Of a stretch of 64,000 nucleotides of DNA, positions 19,380 through 28,926 are shown in pieces. The notes under the pieces were generated by a model, which was not told the DNA's origin, ran no database searches, and saw only the letters and a program-made list of their open reading frames with translations. The translations under genes and the position numbers were made by a program. Position 1 is the first letter of the stretch, and each line of letters begins with the position of its first letter. Origin of the DNA: Gemmatimonadota bacterium. Its GTDB lineage: Bacteria; Gemmatimonadota; Gemmatimonadetes; Longimicrobiales; Gaopeijiaceae. The stretch is from contig JAJDYN010000016.1 of NCBI GenBank assembly GCA_022825135.1, positions 62,001 to 126,000 of the forward strand. Direction: 5' to 3'.

Positions 19380-20956
19380 TGGCCGGTTTCGGGCGAGGAG
19401 GGCGCGAGCCATGGTCCCGGTGGGGGTGCAGGACGGCGGGGACGGCCGAGGAGGACCAGCAGGAGCAGCGCGGCCGCGGCCCCCGGCCCAGCTACGTCCC
19501 CGACGCGCACGTACAAGGTGGGCCCGGCCACCGCATCCACCCGGGCGGTCGCCACACCCGCGCCCGGGCCGCCGACGCGCGCGCGCACCCGGCCGGTGGG
19601 GTCGACGAAGCCCGCGGGACCGAGGTTGGCCGAGCGCACCGCCCCGGTACGGGTCTCGATGGCGCGCATAACCAGATGGGCCTCGTGCTGCGCGACCGCG
19701 AAGGCGCCCGCCCGCGCGAACCAGGCGTCGTTGGTGATGTTGAGCAGCACCCGGGCCCCCGCGCGGCGGAGCGCCCGGGCCGCGCCGGTGAACGCGGCCT
19801 CGTAGCAGATGAGCGCGCCCACGCCATGGATGCCGGCCTCGAACACCGTCCACTCGGCGCCCGCGCGCAGCGGACTCTCCCCGGCGGCCATCGGGAACAG
19901 GCCCGCCAGCGGCATCCGCTCGACCCACGGCACCAGGCGGCGCTTGTCGTACGGATCGCCCAGCAGTCCGGCCGGCCCGGCCAGGGCGGCCGAGTTGTAC
20001 CGCCCCGCCCCCGCCTCTACCGCGCGCACCACGCCGAACACGACGGGCGCTCCCAGCCGCCGCGACAGATCCCCCAGGCCCGCAACCACCTCCGGCTGGT
20101 CCAGCCCGTCCCGGAAGATGCCCTCCGGGAGCACCACCAGCGCGGGCGCGGGCGCTTCGGCCGCGGGCGCCGCCAGCAGGGCGTCCACCGCGGCGAGCGC
20201 CTCCAGGTCGGAGGTCTCCTCCTCCGGCTGCGCGCGCAACGTGGTGCGTACGGTCGTGACCACCGGCCCCGGCCGCAGATCCAGGTGACGGGCGCGCCAC
20301 ACTCCCCAGGCGGCGGGGACGGCCGCGACCAACAGGGCGGCCGCGAGCCACGCTCGGCCGGCCCGGAGTCGGCCTCGCCACCGTCGCGCGCCGCGGCCGG
20401 CCACTACGGCCTTCGCGACGAGGCCGTTCACCAGCGCCAGCCAGAACGTCACCCCGCGCGCGCCGGCCAGCTCGGCGATTCCCACCAGCTCCGGGTACCC
20501 CGTGAGCGACGTCCCCAGTCCGAGCCACGGGTAGGCCAGCGTTCCCGGGGCGTGGGCGATCCCCCACTCCAGCGCGGTCCAGACAAGGGCGAGCGCGAGC
20601 CAGAACGGAACCCGGCCGCCACGCCGCAGGAGGTCGAGCATCCAGCACGCGAGCGCCTGCGACAGCGCGAGCAGCATCACGGCCGTGGCGTAGATCAGCG
20701 GGGCCGTCGCCGTCAGCCGTTCGAGCGCGGGGACCATCCAGTGCAGCAGCAGGCCGTGGTGCAGCATCCCGAACGCAAACCCGATGCGCGCTGCCCGAAC
20801 CGCGGTGCGCGCCTCCCGGACCGCAACCGCCAGCGGGACCAGCGCCAGGAGGGACGGCGCGACCAGGTGAAACGGTGGAAAGGCCGCGAACAACAGGACA
20901 GCGGAGGCCGCCGCCAGCCGCCATTCCCGTCCATCCAGGCCGAAGACGGCTCCCAT
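19376..20956 (-). CDS. lnt: Apolipoprotein N-acyltransferase
   Basis: Lnt adds the third acyl chain to outer-membrane lipoproteins at the inner membrane. The 526-residue protein has about six N-terminal transmembrane helices (to ~225) and a periplasmic nitrilase domain. The catalytic triad is visible: Glu278 in VVLPEGIF, Lys338 in DPYDKRRLVPWVE and Cys384 in ALICYEAAF. A last hydrophobic segment is near the C-terminus. I start at the ATG at 20956, preceded by GGGGGTG; the open frame runs 22 codons further to a TTG. Many lipoproteins in this window (Pal, CpoB, BamD and others) would be its clients. Confidence 0.95.
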   Translation of the reverse strand: MGAVFGLDGREWRLAAASAVLLFAAFPPFHLVAPSLLALVPLAVAVREARTAVRAARIGFAFGMLHHGLLLHWMVPALERLTATAPLIYATAVMLLALSQALACWMLDLLRRGGRVPFWLALALVWTALEWGIAHAPGTLAYPWLGLGTSLTGYPELVGIAELAGARGVTFWLALVNGLVAKAVVAGRGARRWRGRLRAGRAWLAAALLVAAVPAAWGVWRARHLDLRPGPVVTTVRTTLRAQPEEETSDLEALAAVDALLAAPAAEAPAPALVVLPEGIFRDGLDQPEVVAGLGDLSRRLGAPVVFGVVRAVEAGAGRYNSAALAGPAGLLGDPYDKRRLVPWVERMPLAGLFPMAAGESPLRAGAEWTVFEAGIHGVGALICYEAAFTGAARALRRAGARVLLNITNDAWFARAGAFAVAQHEAHLVMRAIETRTGAVRSANLGPAGFVDPTGRVRARVGGPGAGVATARVDAVAGPTLYVRVGDVAGPGAAAALLLLVLLGRPRRPAPPPGPWLAPSSPETGH

Positions 20957-21028
20957 GCTCTTCACCCCCGCTGTACCCGGCGGGGAGTCAGCCACGGGGC
21001 GAACGCCCGCAGCCGCCGGCAACCGTCC

Positions 21029-21736
21029 TCAGCGGGGCTCCATCTCCCCGGGAGCCAGGCCACCGAACATGAGCTGCAGCCCGCCCCGCAGGTTGAAGTA
21101 CCGCAGGTCCTCGGTCACCTCGTAGCGGCCGTGCCAATACAGCCGGGACCAGGTCCAGAGCGGATACTCCATCCCCAGATGCGCGTTCACTCCGGGGCGC
21201 ACCGTGTCCAGAAGGTCCTCGATGAAGGTGTCGTCGATGGCCTCGCCCTGTCCGTCGAGAACGTGCACGGAGGCGCCGAGACCGAGAAAGCCGAGCCATC
21301 CGAAGGGAATGTTCCAAACGACATGGGCGTCCGCGCCAACGACCAGGTCCGTCCAGGTGATCGCGCCGAGATCGACTTCGGGCGCGGCCCCGGATGCGGA
21401 CGGCCCCGCTTCCCGCGCGATCAGCTGCCCGAGCCGGCCCTCCAGGCGGGATACCTCTTCGGCCTCGAGCTCCGACGACCAGTAGGTCACCGAGGGCGCA
21501 ATGCGGAGCCCCGGGCCCAGGTATCCGAGGTCGAGCCGGGCGCCCCAGCTCCGTGTGTCCCCGCGCACGCCGTGGATCCTGTGCGCGGGCACGTATCCGG
21601 TCTCGAAGCCGATGCCCCGCAAGCTCAGATGCTCGTAGTCGAAATCGGCGAGGTTCTGCGCGGCCGCGGGCGCAGCCATGCGGGACCCGGCCACGAGCGC
21701 CGTCAGGACCATGGCGGCGCTCCTCATCCGGTCCAT
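21029..21736 (-). CDS. Predicted outer-membrane beta-barrel protein
   Basis: The 235-residue product has a signal peptide (MDRMRSAAMVLTALVAGSRM, cleavage likely after AAPAAAQ) and then alternating aromatic/hydrophobic stretches such as LSLRGIGFETGYVPA, SWGARLDLGYLGPGLRIAPSVTYW and YWHGRYEVTEDLRYFNLRGGLQLMFGG, the pattern of a small barrel ending near a C-terminal strand. No enzyme motif is seen. I do not recognise a named family. The ATG at 21736 was chosen because it gives the signal peptide; the frame upstream lies antisense-like over lolA. It is flanked by lolA and lnt, both lipoprotein-pathway genes, with short gaps. Confidence 0.75.
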   Translation of the reverse strand: MDRMRSAAMVLTALVAGSRMAAPAAAQNLADFDYEHLSLRGIGFETGYVPAHRIHGVRGDTRSWGARLDLGYLGPGLRIAPSVTYWSSELEAEEVSRLEGRLGQLIAREAGPSASGAAPEVDLGAITWTDLVVGADAHVVWNIPFGWLGFLGLGASVHVLDGQGEAIDDTFIEDLLDTVRPGVNAHLGMEYPLWTWSRLYWHGRYEVTEDLRYFNLRGGLQLMFGGLAPGEMEPR

Positions 21737-21770
21737 TCCCGGATCGCTCCCTCCGTCCGGCGCCAGGCCC

Positions 21771-22439
21771 TCATCGCGTGATGACCTGGACCCCCCGAGG
21801 CGGCGTGAAGCGGAAGGCCTCGCTCCCCAGCCGGGGGTTCGGCTCGAATCCGGCCAGCTGGACCTCGCGCAGGTTGCCGTTTTCCTCCTCGATTTCGGTA
21901 CGCCGGATGAACCACGTCCCCTCATCGATCCACACCTGTGCCGCGCGATAGGCGGACGGCTGACGCGGAACCAGCCGGATGACGTGAGAGGGAGCGCCGC
22001 CGATTTCCTCGGTGCGCAGGTACGCAGGGGCGTAGCGGGTCCCCGGGTCAGAGAGGAATTCGCGGTGGAAGTCGAAGCGGCCCTGTCCCCCGGAGGTCAT
22101 GGGCGAACGTATGACCTGACCGGCGTCGCTGCTTGGGAAGTAGACCCACAGCCATTCCCCGTCCGCGATCACCAGATCGCCCTCGGGGTCGGTGAAGCGC
22201 ATGGAGAAGCGGTCGGGCTGCTGCTGGCACATCCGCCCCCGCGAGCGCGTCACCTGGTTCAGAAGCGGCGACGTCAGGGTTTGCCGGAAGTCGGCGCAGA
22301 ACCCCGTCAATGCCGAATACTCGCCGGAGGCACGTTCGAGGATGGCCAACGGGTCCGCGGCCTCCTGCATGGCGAGAGCGGCGCCCGGGCCGGAAGCCGC
22401 GCAGAATATCGCCAGAAGGCCGAGAACCGTGCTTTTCAT
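21771..22439 (-). CDS. lolA: Outer-membrane lipoprotein carrier protein LolA
   Basis: LolA shuttles lipoproteins through the periplasm from LolCDE to the outer membrane. The 222-residue protein has a signal peptide (MKSTVLGLLAIFCAASG to ALAM) and then the LolA half-barrel pattern: YSALTGFCADFRQTLTSPLL, RGRMCQQQPDRFSMRFTDPEGDLVIADGEWLWVYFP, and a C-terminal VWIDEGTWFIRRTEIEEENGNLREVQLAGFEPNPRL. The ATG at 22439 gives the normal start; the frame is open further upstream through ftsK. It sits between ftsK and the barrel/lnt genes, consistent with lipoprotein trafficking. Confidence 0.9.
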   Translation of the reverse strand: MKSTVLGLLAIFCAASGPGAALAMQEAADPLAILERASGEYSALTGFCADFRQTLTSPLLNQVTRSRGRMCQQQPDRFSMRFTDPEGDLVIADGEWLWVYFPSSDAGQVIRSPMTSGGQGRFDFHREFLSDPGTRYAPAYLRTEEIGGAPSHVIRLVPRQPSAYRAAQVWIDEGTWFIRRTEIEEENGNLREVQLAGFEPNPRLGSEAFRFTPPRGVQVITR

Positions 22440-22512
22440 GGCACGCCATACCCGCAGGCGAGCGCCCCCGTTCCGACCCGGCGTGCAGTCGATTGGGCCG
22501 TGGACGGAGGGC

Positions 22513-24945
22513 CTAGCGCAACGACTCGATCTCGTCGAGGCCAATAAGCACTTCACGCGGCCTGGAGCCGTCCGGCGGACCCAGCACGCCCGCCTCGTGC
22601 AACTGGTCCACCACGCGCGCCGCGCGGCCGTAGCCGATGCGCAGCCTCCGCTGCAGAAGGGAGGTCGAGCCCTGGTTCTGCCGGACGCACACCTCGGCGG
22701 CGGCGAAGAAGAGGTCGTCGCGCTCTGCCGGCCCGTCCTCCTCCCCGGCATCGTCCTCGCCATCCCGCGCGCGCACCATGGCCAGGATATCCTCCTCCCC
22801 CGCAAAGTCGGGCACTTCGCCCGCGTCCTCCCAGTGGCGCACCAGCTGCCGGAACCAGCCCGTGAGCCGGTTCGTATCCGAGCCCGGTACGTACGCGCCC
22901 TGAATGCGCACGGGTTCGCTCTGGCCGGGCGGCAGGAACAGCATGTCGCCGTTGCCCAGCAGCGCATCCGCGCCGTTCTGGTCCAGGATCGTGCGCGAAT
23001 CGGTCTTCGAGGCGACCCGGAAGGCGATGCGGCACGGGAAGTTGGCCTTGATGAGCCCGGTGATCACGTTCACGCTGGGGCGCTGGGTCGCCACCATCAG
23101 ATGGATGCCGATGGCGCGCGCCTTCTGGGCCAGCATGGTCAGGGGGCGTTCGACTTCGCCCTGAACCGTCATCATCAGATCGGCGAGTTCGTCGACGATC
23201 ACCACCACGAAGGGGAGGATGCCCTCCTCCCAGGCTTCCTCCCCGGGCTCCTCGCCGGGCGCGGGCGGGCGCGGCGGATGGCGCAGGGGCTGCCCGTCGC
23301 GAACCATCCGGTTGAACTCCCCCAGCGAGCGTACCTGGTTCGCCGAGAGCAGCGCATACCGCCGCTCCATCTCCATCACCGCCCATTTCAGGACGCTCGC
23401 CGCATCGGAGGGATCGGTCACCACCGGATGGCGCAGGTGCGGCAGATCGGCGTATACCGACAGTTCGACCATCTTGGGATCGACCATCAGCAGGCGAAGC
23501 GATTCCGGCGAGTGCGAGTAGACCAGACTGGTGATGAAGGCGTTCAGGCAGACCGACTTCCCCGATCCGGTGGCGCCCGCGATCAGCACATGGGGCATGC
23601 GCGCCAGGTCGGAAACGCAGGGGCGCCCGGTCAGGTCCTTGCCCAGCGCGAGGGGCAGCGCGGCCTTCGACGACCGGAACGCGGGGGACTCGAGGATGTC
23701 CCGCAGGTAGACGATTTCCGGCTCCGGATTGGGGATTTCCACCCCGACGGCGCCCTTTCCGGGGATCGGGGCGACGATGCGGATGCTTCTCGCCTTCATC
23801 GCCAGCGCCAGGTCGGCCTCCAGGTTGGCGATGCGGTTGACCTTGACCCCCGGCGCGGGCACCACCTCGAACTGGGTCACGACCGGCCCGGTGGTGCGAC
23901 CGCCGATCCGGCTCTGCACGCCGAACGAGCGGAGCTTCTCCACCAGGACCTCGCCCAGTTGCGAGAGCTTCAGTTCCATGCGGAAGGGGTCCTTCGGCTC
24001 CGGGGCGTCGAGCAGGTCGATCGACGGCAACGCCCCTTCGGCCGGCTCTTCCAACGCCTGTTCGCCCGCTGCCTCCGGGGTCGCCGCGCCGTCCGCACCG
24101 TCCGCCGCGGGCTCCGTGGCCGGTTCCGGGGGCTGTTCCGGCGGCAGCTGGCCCGCCGGGCCGGGTGCCGCGGGCGGATCCCCCAGTTCTTCCACGACCC
24201 CGTCCAGGACTGCCGCGACCTCCTCGGGAATGCCCCGCTCCGTGCCCCGCCGGGAACTCGTCCCCTGGCCGTCCCCCTCCTTTCGCGGCGCCAGCCGTGG
24301 CCGTACCGGCACTCTTCGGGACAGATCGACCGCGGACCACGCCGACCTGAGGGCACGCCCCAGCGCCCTGACGCCGCGTGCCAGCCAGCGGAGCGGGTTC
24401 CAGTCCAGCGTTGCCACCATGAGCCCGATCAGGAAGGCCGCGAGCAGCAGCGTCGTCCCCAGCCAGCCGATGGCCGAACTGAGCGTGCCGGCTACGATCG
24501 ACCCCAGCCATCCGGAACCGCCGGCGCTCCCCAGCAGCGATGCGACGCACGAGGCGATCAGCGCCAGGCCCGCCGTCAGGATCGCCGCCCGCACGGCGCT
24601 GGGGGTCGTCGTCCATGCGCCCGCGCGCAGCCCTCCGAGGGTCAGGAGGACCGGGAGCGCGAACGCCGCCGCGCCCAGCGCCGCGGTCGCCGCTTCCCGG
24701 AACCCGGCCCCGAGCACGCCGATCGCGTTCCCCGAAGGAAACCACGCCTCGGCGCGGGCTCCCAGAATCGATACGGGCACGAGCGCCAGCAGCACGAAGA
24801 GCGCCAGGACCACCAGGGCCAGCGCCAGGATGTCGGACCGCTGGCTCCGGGACAGAAAAGCGCCCTCTCGCGTGTCTCCTCCGTCCCGGCCCATTGGCGC
24901 CGCCTTCCGGCGTGCCCGCTCTCCCCGTTTCCCGCGCGCCGCCAC
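22513..24945 (-). CDS. ftsK: DNA translocase FtsK/SpoIIIE
   Basis: FtsK is the septal DNA pump that clears chromosome termini and activates XerCD. The 810-residue product has an N-terminal membrane domain with four or so helices (about 38-180), a Pro/Glu/Ala-rich linker (about 220-320), then the alpha/beta motor with Walker A GATGSGKS at 457-464 and Walker B FVVVIVDELADLMM. The C-terminal gamma winged helix (DDLFFAAAEVCVRQNQGSTS to the end) would read the KOPS polarity sequences. It starts with GTG 3 bp after the accC stop; the ATG 17 codons later is an alternative. The linker is shorter than in E. coli. Confidence 0.96.
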   Translation of the reverse strand: MAARGKRGERARRKAAPMGRDGGDTREGAFLSRSQRSDILALALVVLALFVLLALVPVSILGARAEAWFPSGNAIGVLGAGFREAATAALGAAAFALPVLLTLGGLRAGAWTTTPSAVRAAILTAGLALIASCVASLLGSAGGSGWLGSIVAGTLSSAIGWLGTTLLLAAFLIGLMVATLDWNPLRWLARGVRALGRALRSAWSAVDLSRRVPVRPRLAPRKEGDGQGTSSRRGTERGIPEEVAAVLDGVVEELGDPPAAPGPAGQLPPEQPPEPATEPAADGADGAATPEAAGEQALEEPAEGALPSIDLLDAPEPKDPFRMELKLSQLGEVLVEKLRSFGVQSRIGGRTTGPVVTQFEVVPAPGVKVNRIANLEADLALAMKARSIRIVAPIPGKGAVGVEIPNPEPEIVYLRDILESPAFRSSKAALPLALGKDLTGRPCVSDLARMPHVLIAGATGSGKSVCLNAFITSLVYSHSPESLRLLMVDPKMVELSVYADLPHLRHPVVTDPSDAASVLKWAVMEMERRYALLSANQVRSLGEFNRMVRDGQPLRHPPRPPAPGEEPGEEAWEEGILPFVVVIVDELADLMMTVQGEVERPLTMLAQKARAIGIHLMVATQRPSVNVITGLIKANFPCRIAFRVASKTDSRTILDQNGADALLGNGDMLFLPPGQSEPVRIQGAYVPGSDTNRLTGWFRQLVRHWEDAGEVPDFAGEEDILAMVRARDGEDDAGEEDGPAERDDLFFAAAEVCVRQNQGSTSLLQRRLRIGYGRAARVVDQLHEAGVLGPPDGSRPREVLIGLDEIESLR

Positions 24946-24948
24946 CGC

Positions 24949-26298
24949 CTACGCCGCCTCGCTCATCAGGCGGTCGACCAGGCTGGTGTCGACCGCTCCC
25001 TCCACAAAGCGCGGGTCCCGCAGGATGCGCGAGAGGAAACTCAGGGTGGTGGGCACGCCGCCCACCACGAAGTTGTCCAGGCTGTGCCGGGCCCGGTCGA
25101 TGGCCTCGCGGCGGGTGGCCGCGCTCACGATCACCTTGGCCAGCAGCGAATCGTAGTAGCGAGGCACCGTATAGCCGGCGTAGACGTGCGTGTCGAGGCG
25201 AATCCCGGGACCCGCGGGCGGATGGAAGACGTCGATTCTGCCCGGCGCGGGCATGAAGTCCCGCTCCGGATCCTCGGCGTTGATCCGGAACTCGATGGCG
25301 TGCCCACGGTGGTTGGCGGGCTCGGGCGGAAACGAGAGCGGGGCCCCGAACGCCACCCGGATCTGCTCCTTCACCAGATCCAGGCCGGTCGTCACCTCCG
25401 TCACCGGATGCTCCACCTGGATGCGCGTATTCATCTCGATGAAATAGAACGCCCCCGAGGGATCCAGCAGGAACTCCACCGTGCCGGCGCCGGCGTATTC
25501 TATGCCCGCCGCTCCCCGCACGGCGGCGCGGCCCATCTCCTCGCGCAATCCGGGCGACAGTCCATGGGCGGGCGCCTCCTCGATCAGCTTCTGGTGGCGG
25601 CGCTGTACCGAACAGTCCCGCTCGCCCAGATGCACTACCCGGCCGTGCCTGTCCCCGAAGACCTGAATCTCCACGTGGCGAGGCCGTTCGATGAGCTTCT
25701 CCAGGTAGACCGACGAGTCTCCGAACGCCGCCTGCGCCTCCATCCGGGTGGAACCGAAGACCCGTTCCAGCTCGCCGGCGTCGCGCGCGATGCGCATTCC
25801 CTTGCCGCCGCCGCCCGCGGCGGCCTTGACCATCACCGGGTACGCGATCTCCTCCGCGAGCCGGAGCGCTTCGCGCACGCTGCCGAGCGCCCCCTCCGAA
25901 CCCGGCACGGTGGGCACCCCGATCTCCATCATCGTCTCGCGCGCCACGACCTTGTCGCCCATGGCCCGAATCTGGGCCGCGGTCGGGCCGATGAAGGTGA
26001 TGCCGGAGGCGTCGCAGATCTCGGAGAATTCCGCGTTCTCGGCGAGCAGCCCGTACCCGGGATGGATCGCTTCCGCGCCCGTGATCTCCGCCGCGGCGAT
26101 GATCCGCGGGATGTTCAGGTAGCTCTCCGCCACCGGCGGCGGTCCGATGCAGACCGCCTCATCCGCGAAACGCACGTGCAGCGAGTCCCGGTCCGCCTCG
26201 GAGAAGACCGCCACGGCCTCGACGCCGAGCTCGTGGCACGCGCGTATGATACGGAGCGCGATCTCGCCCCGGTTGGCGATCAGTACCTTGGCGAACAC
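24949..26298 (-). CDS. accC: Acetyl-CoA carboxylase, biotin carboxylase subunit
   Basis: This subunit carries out ATP-dependent carboxylation of biotin on AccB, the first step of malonyl-CoA formation. The 449-residue protein shows the N-terminal FAKVLIANRGEIALRIIRA, the ATP-grasp glycine loop KAAAGGGGKGMR, the catalytic ERDCSVQRRHQKLIEEAP, EFLLDPSGAFYFIEMNTRIQVEHPVTE and FRINAEDPERDFMPAPG. Length is normal. It follows accB by 69 bp and precedes ftsK by 3 bp. The start is GTG with no obvious strong ribosome-binding site. Confidence 0.97.
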   Translation of the reverse strand: MFAKVLIANRGEIALRIIRACHELGVEAVAVFSEADRDSLHVRFADEAVCIGPPPVAESYLNIPRIIAAAEITGAEAIHPGYGLLAENAEFSEICDASGITFIGPTAAQIRAMGDKVVARETMMEIGVPTVPGSEGALGSVREALRLAEEIAYPVMVKAAAGGGGKGMRIARDAGELERVFGSTRMEAQAAFGDSSVYLEKLIERPRHVEIQVFGDRHGRVVHLGERDCSVQRRHQKLIEEAPAHGLSPGLREEMGRAAVRGAAGIEYAGAGTVEFLLDPSGAFYFIEMNTRIQVEHPVTEVTTGLDLVKEQIRVAFGAPLSFPPEPANHRGHAIEFRINAEDPERDFMPAPGRIDVFHPPAGPGIRLDTHVYAGYTVPRYYDSLLAKVIVSAATRREAIDRARHSLDNFVVGGVPTTLSFLSRILRDPRFVEGAVDTSLVDRLMSEAA

Positions 26299-26367
26299 CC
26301 TAAACGCTCCCGCAACGCGCGCATCGGGTCGAGCCCGTGGAACCCCGGGCCAGGGGGCGCGGCCCGC

Positions 26368-26865
26368 TCAGACCGGCGCCACCCTGAAGAGCACCTGTCC
26401 GTACTCCACGGGCTCGCCGTCCTCCACAAGGATCTCCTCGATGGTTCCGCTGATGTCGCTCTCGAACTCGTTCATGAGCTTCATGGCCTCGATGATGCAG
26501 AGCGTGTCCCCCTCGGAGATTCTCTGTCCGGTGTCGACATAGGGTGGGGCTCCCGGGGCTCCGGCGCGGTAGAAGGTCCCCACCATCGGCGACTTGATCT
26601 CGATGAGCGTCGTGGCGGGCTGTTCCCGTGCGGCCGCCTCGGCCGCGACCGTCGATTCCGCCGCCGCGGCCGGGGCGCCGTCCCCGGAGGCCGGTGATTC
26701 GACTGCACCCGCAACGGGACCGGCCTGCGCTTCGGTCCGGACCGCAGCCGGCGGGGGGGTCTTGCTGATCCGCACGCGCGTGCCGCCGCGCCGGACCTCC
26801 ACGGTATCGATCCCGCTCTCATCCACCGCGCGGATGAGGCGCTCGACGAACTCGGCGTCGATCAT
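26368..26865 (-). CDS. accB: Biotin carboxyl carrier protein of acetyl-CoA carboxylase
   Basis: The 165-residue carrier subunit has a short N-terminal region (1-35), an Ala/Pro/Glu-rich flexible linker (about 36-85) and the biotinyl domain with EAMKLMNE, biotinylated at Lys129. The ATG at 26865 overlaps the efp stop as ATGA. It pairs with accC immediately downstream. The carboxyltransferase subunits accA/accD are not in the window. Confidence 0.96.
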   Translation of the reverse strand: MIDAEFVERLIRAVDESGIDTVEVRRGGTRVRISKTPPPAAVRTEAQAGPVAGAVESPASGDGAPAAAAESTVAAEAAAREQPATTLIEIKSPMVGTFYRAGAPGAPPYVDTGQRISEGDTLCIIEAMKLMNEFESDISGTIEEILVEDGEPVEYGQVLFRVAPV

Positions 26866-27428
26866 GACGTCACCCGGGTCAGGTACTTGTCCTCCCTGCG
26901 ATCCACCTTGAGCACGTCACCTTCCTCCACGAAGAGGGGAACCTGAACCACCGCGCCGGTCTCGAGGGTGGCCGGCTTGGTGCCGCCCTGGGCGGTATCG
27001 CCCCGCAGGCCGGGCTCCGTGCTCGTCACTTCGAGCTCGACGAAGGCGGGGAGCTCGACGGCAATGGCGGCCTCGTCGTGGACCAGCACTTCGCATTCCA
27101 TGTTCTCCTTCAGGTACTTCAACTGCTCCTCCCCGACCATGCTGCCCGAGACGGGATGCATGTCGTAGGTGCGGAGGTCCATGAAGTGGAAGAACTCGCC
27201 ATCGGTGTAGCTGTACTGCATGGGACGGCGCTCGAGGCGAACGCCGGTGACCCGCTCGCCCGCCCGGAAGGTCTTCTCCACCACGTGGCCGTCCAGCACG
27301 TTCTTGAGCCGCGTGCGCACGAACGCGCCTCCCTTCCCCGGCTTGACGTGCTGAAAATACGTGATCGCCCAGAGGACACCGCCGATGTCCAGGATCATGC
27401 CATTGCGAAAATCGGCTGTAGTGGCCAT
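26862..27428 (-). CDS. efp: Translation elongation factor P
   Basis: EF-P rescues ribosomes stalled at polyproline stretches, which are common in this genome's proteins (for example Pal and the TonB-like protein). The 188-residue protein has the three KOW/OB-like domains, with the modification loop [14 protein letters not shown] placing Lys32 at the tip, and the C-terminal [30 protein letters not shown] signature. The ATG at 27428 was chosen over an upstream frame extension for family length. No lysine-modifying enzyme is visible nearby. It overlaps accB. Confidence 0.97.
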   Translation of the reverse strand: MATTADFRNGMILDIGGVLWAITYFQHVKPGKGGAFVRTRLKNVLDGHVVEKTFRAGERVTGVRLERRPMQYSYTDGEFFHFMDLRTYDMHPVSGSMVGEEQLKYLKENMECEVLVHDEAAIAVELPAFVELEVTSTEPGLRGDTAQGGTKPATLETGAVVQVPLFVEEGDVLKVDRREDKYLTRVTS

Positions 27429-27471
27429 GCAGCCTCGATCGGTTGAGTTGCGCCTTCCCGGGGACCGCAGG

Positions 27472-27909
27472 TCAATCCCCGGACAGGTGTGCCAGAAGCC
27501 CTCGAAGGGCAAGAAGATAGCTTTCCGCCCGAAAACCGGCGACCACGCCCGCGGCAACGGGCGCCAGGTACGACCGGTGCCGGAAGGACTCGCGCGCCGC
27601 CGGGTTCGACAGATGTACTTCTACGAAGGGCCTCTCGATCCCCGCGAGCGCGTCCCGCAGGGCGACGCTGGTGTGCGTGAACGCCCCCGGATTGATCAGG
27701 ACGCCGTCGATCCGGGGCGCGGCTTCCTCCAGATAGTCGAGAATCGCCCCTTCCGAATTGGACTGGAAGATCTCGACCTCCGCTCCGAGTTCCTCCGCCA
27801 GTGTGCGAAGGCGCCTGTCGATGTCCTCGAGCGTGTCGGAGCCGTACACCTCCGGTTCGCGTCGTCCCAGCATGCGCAGGTTGGCTCCGTGAACGATCGC
27901 GATCCTCAC
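27472..27909 (-). CDS. aroQ: 3-dehydroquinate dehydratase, type II
   Basis: This enzyme performs the third step of the shikimate pathway, dehydrating 3-dehydroquinate. The 145-residue product matches the small dodecameric type II enzyme: IVHGANLRMLGRREPEVYG with the catalytic tyrosine in the flexible loop (Tyr22), QSNSEGAILDYLEEA, INPGAFTHTSVALRDAL, and the histidine motif FVEVHLSNPAARE. The GTG at 27909 overlaps the stop of the TPR gene (GTGA). In many bacteria aroQ lies next to accB/accC/efp, as here. Confidence 0.95.
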   Translation of the reverse strand: MRIAIVHGANLRMLGRREPEVYGSDTLEDIDRRLRTLAEELGAEVEIFQSNSEGAILDYLEEAAPRIDGVLINPGAFTHTSVALRDALAGIERPFVEVHLSNPAARESFRHRSYLAPVAAGVVAGFRAESYLLALRGLLAHLSGD

Positions 27910-28781
27910 GGCGCCCCCTCGCGCGCGCCCGCGATGGGCGCATCGGGCGCCAGCGCCTCGATGGGAACGACCTCCGGACCGGCACCGGGCGCCTCCACCT
28001 TCCCCGTCGCGCCGGGGTGCCGGCGAAGGCGCTCCAGACGGCTCGCGAGCGCTGAGTCTCCGGGCTCGGATTCGAGAAGCCGCTCGTAGACCGCCATCGC
28101 CTGCGCATGGAGCCCCTGCTGTTCGTAGAGCCGGCCCATGGTGCGGGTGTAGATGCCCGCGTCCTCGACGGCGCCGGAAGCGGCCGGTGTCTCGATCGGG
28201 ATCCCGGCTGGACGGCCACTCCCTTCCGCTCCCTTCTTCGATACCGGCGCGACGTTCTCCTCCTCGGCCGCAGCGGCGGCCGGACGCTCCCCGTGGGGCT
28301 CCGCTACGGCCAACTGCTCCTCCTCGGCTTCCAGGGCAACCGGATCGACCGAAGCCAGTCCGCTGTCGGTCCCGGCGGCCCATACGCCCGCGTCACCGGC
28401 CATCCATGACTCGTCCGGGAGCTCGGCATCGTCGTCACCCCTGGAGGTGGACGCCGGGTTGTCCTCGACGAGAGGACCGACCCTGGCCAGAACCTGCTGC
28501 GCCTCCACGTTCCCCGGATCGAGCTCGAGTACGCGTCGGGTGGCGGCCAGAGTTCCCGCATGATCCGAAACATCATGGGCGATCCGCATCGCCACCACGT
28601 GTGCGCTCGCGAAATCGGGATGACGCCGCAGACCCTCTTCGAGCAGGAGCCTGGCCCGCAGCAGATCCCCCGCCCGCCTGTAGGCGTCCGCCAGGGGCGC
28701 GAACGAACGGCCCTGTCGATCCTCGTGAGAGTGGAAGCAGGAGTAGAGCCTGCGAATCCTCCGCTCCAGCGACTGATCCAC
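27906..28781 (-). CDS. Tetratricopeptide-repeat protein heading the aroQ-efp-acc operon
   Basis: The 291-residue protein has two TPR-like regions: SFAPLADAYRRAGDLLRARLLLEEGLRRHPDFASAHVV plus the next repeat (about 20-95), and IYTRTMGRLYEQQGLHAQAMAVYERLLESEPGDSALASRLERL near 215-258. An acidic Ala/Glu-rich linker joins them. There is no signal peptide, so it is probably cytosolic. The start is set at GTG 28781 with GGGAG seven bases upstream; a frame extension to an ATG at 28937 is very basic and would lie above the predicted promoter. Its function is unknown; TPRs imply a protein-interaction role. Confidence 0.75.
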   Translation of the reverse strand: MDQSLERRIRRLYSCFHSHEDRQGRSFAPLADAYRRAGDLLRARLLLEEGLRRHPDFASAHVVAMRIAHDVSDHAGTLAATRRVLELDPGNVEAQQVLARVGPLVEDNPASTSRGDDDAELPDESWMAGDAGVWAAGTDSGLASVDPVALEAEEEQLAVAEPHGERPAAAAAEEENVAPVSKKGAEGSGRPAGIPIETPAASGAVEDAGIYTRTMGRLYEQQGLHAQAMAVYERLLESEPGDSALASRLERLRRHPGATGKVEAPGAGPEVVPIEALAPDAPIAGAREGAP

Positions 28782-28874
28782 AGGCAGGCTCCCGGAAAGA
28801 GGGAAGACTCCGGCACCGCGCGGCTCGGGGGACGCGCGTCGATTTCGCGAGAGGCCCTCGCGCGTCAACCGGGA

Positions 28875-28904
28875 AAGGTAGGGAGCCGCCGCGAAGGGTG
28901 TCAA
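28875..28904 (-). promoter_or_regulatory. Predicted promoter for the TPR-aroQ-efp-acc-ftsK operon
   Basis: On the minus strand, a perfect TTGACA (28899-28904) and TACCTT (28875-28880) are spaced by 18 nt. Initiation near 28868 would give a leader of about 87 nt to the GTG at 28781 and would rule out the upstream ATG at 28937. The -35 lies inside an AAGGGT/ACCCTT dyad that could be an operator. Confidence 0.55.
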
Positions 28905-28926
28905 CGGACCCTTTCGGCGGCCTCGC

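Noticed and set aside
22192..26697. A 1501-codon plus-strand open frame opposite ftsK, accC and accB
   Set aside because: Its product is Arg/His/Gly/Pro-rich without domains, while the minus-strand frames encode clear conserved proteins. Long antisense frames are expected at this GC content.
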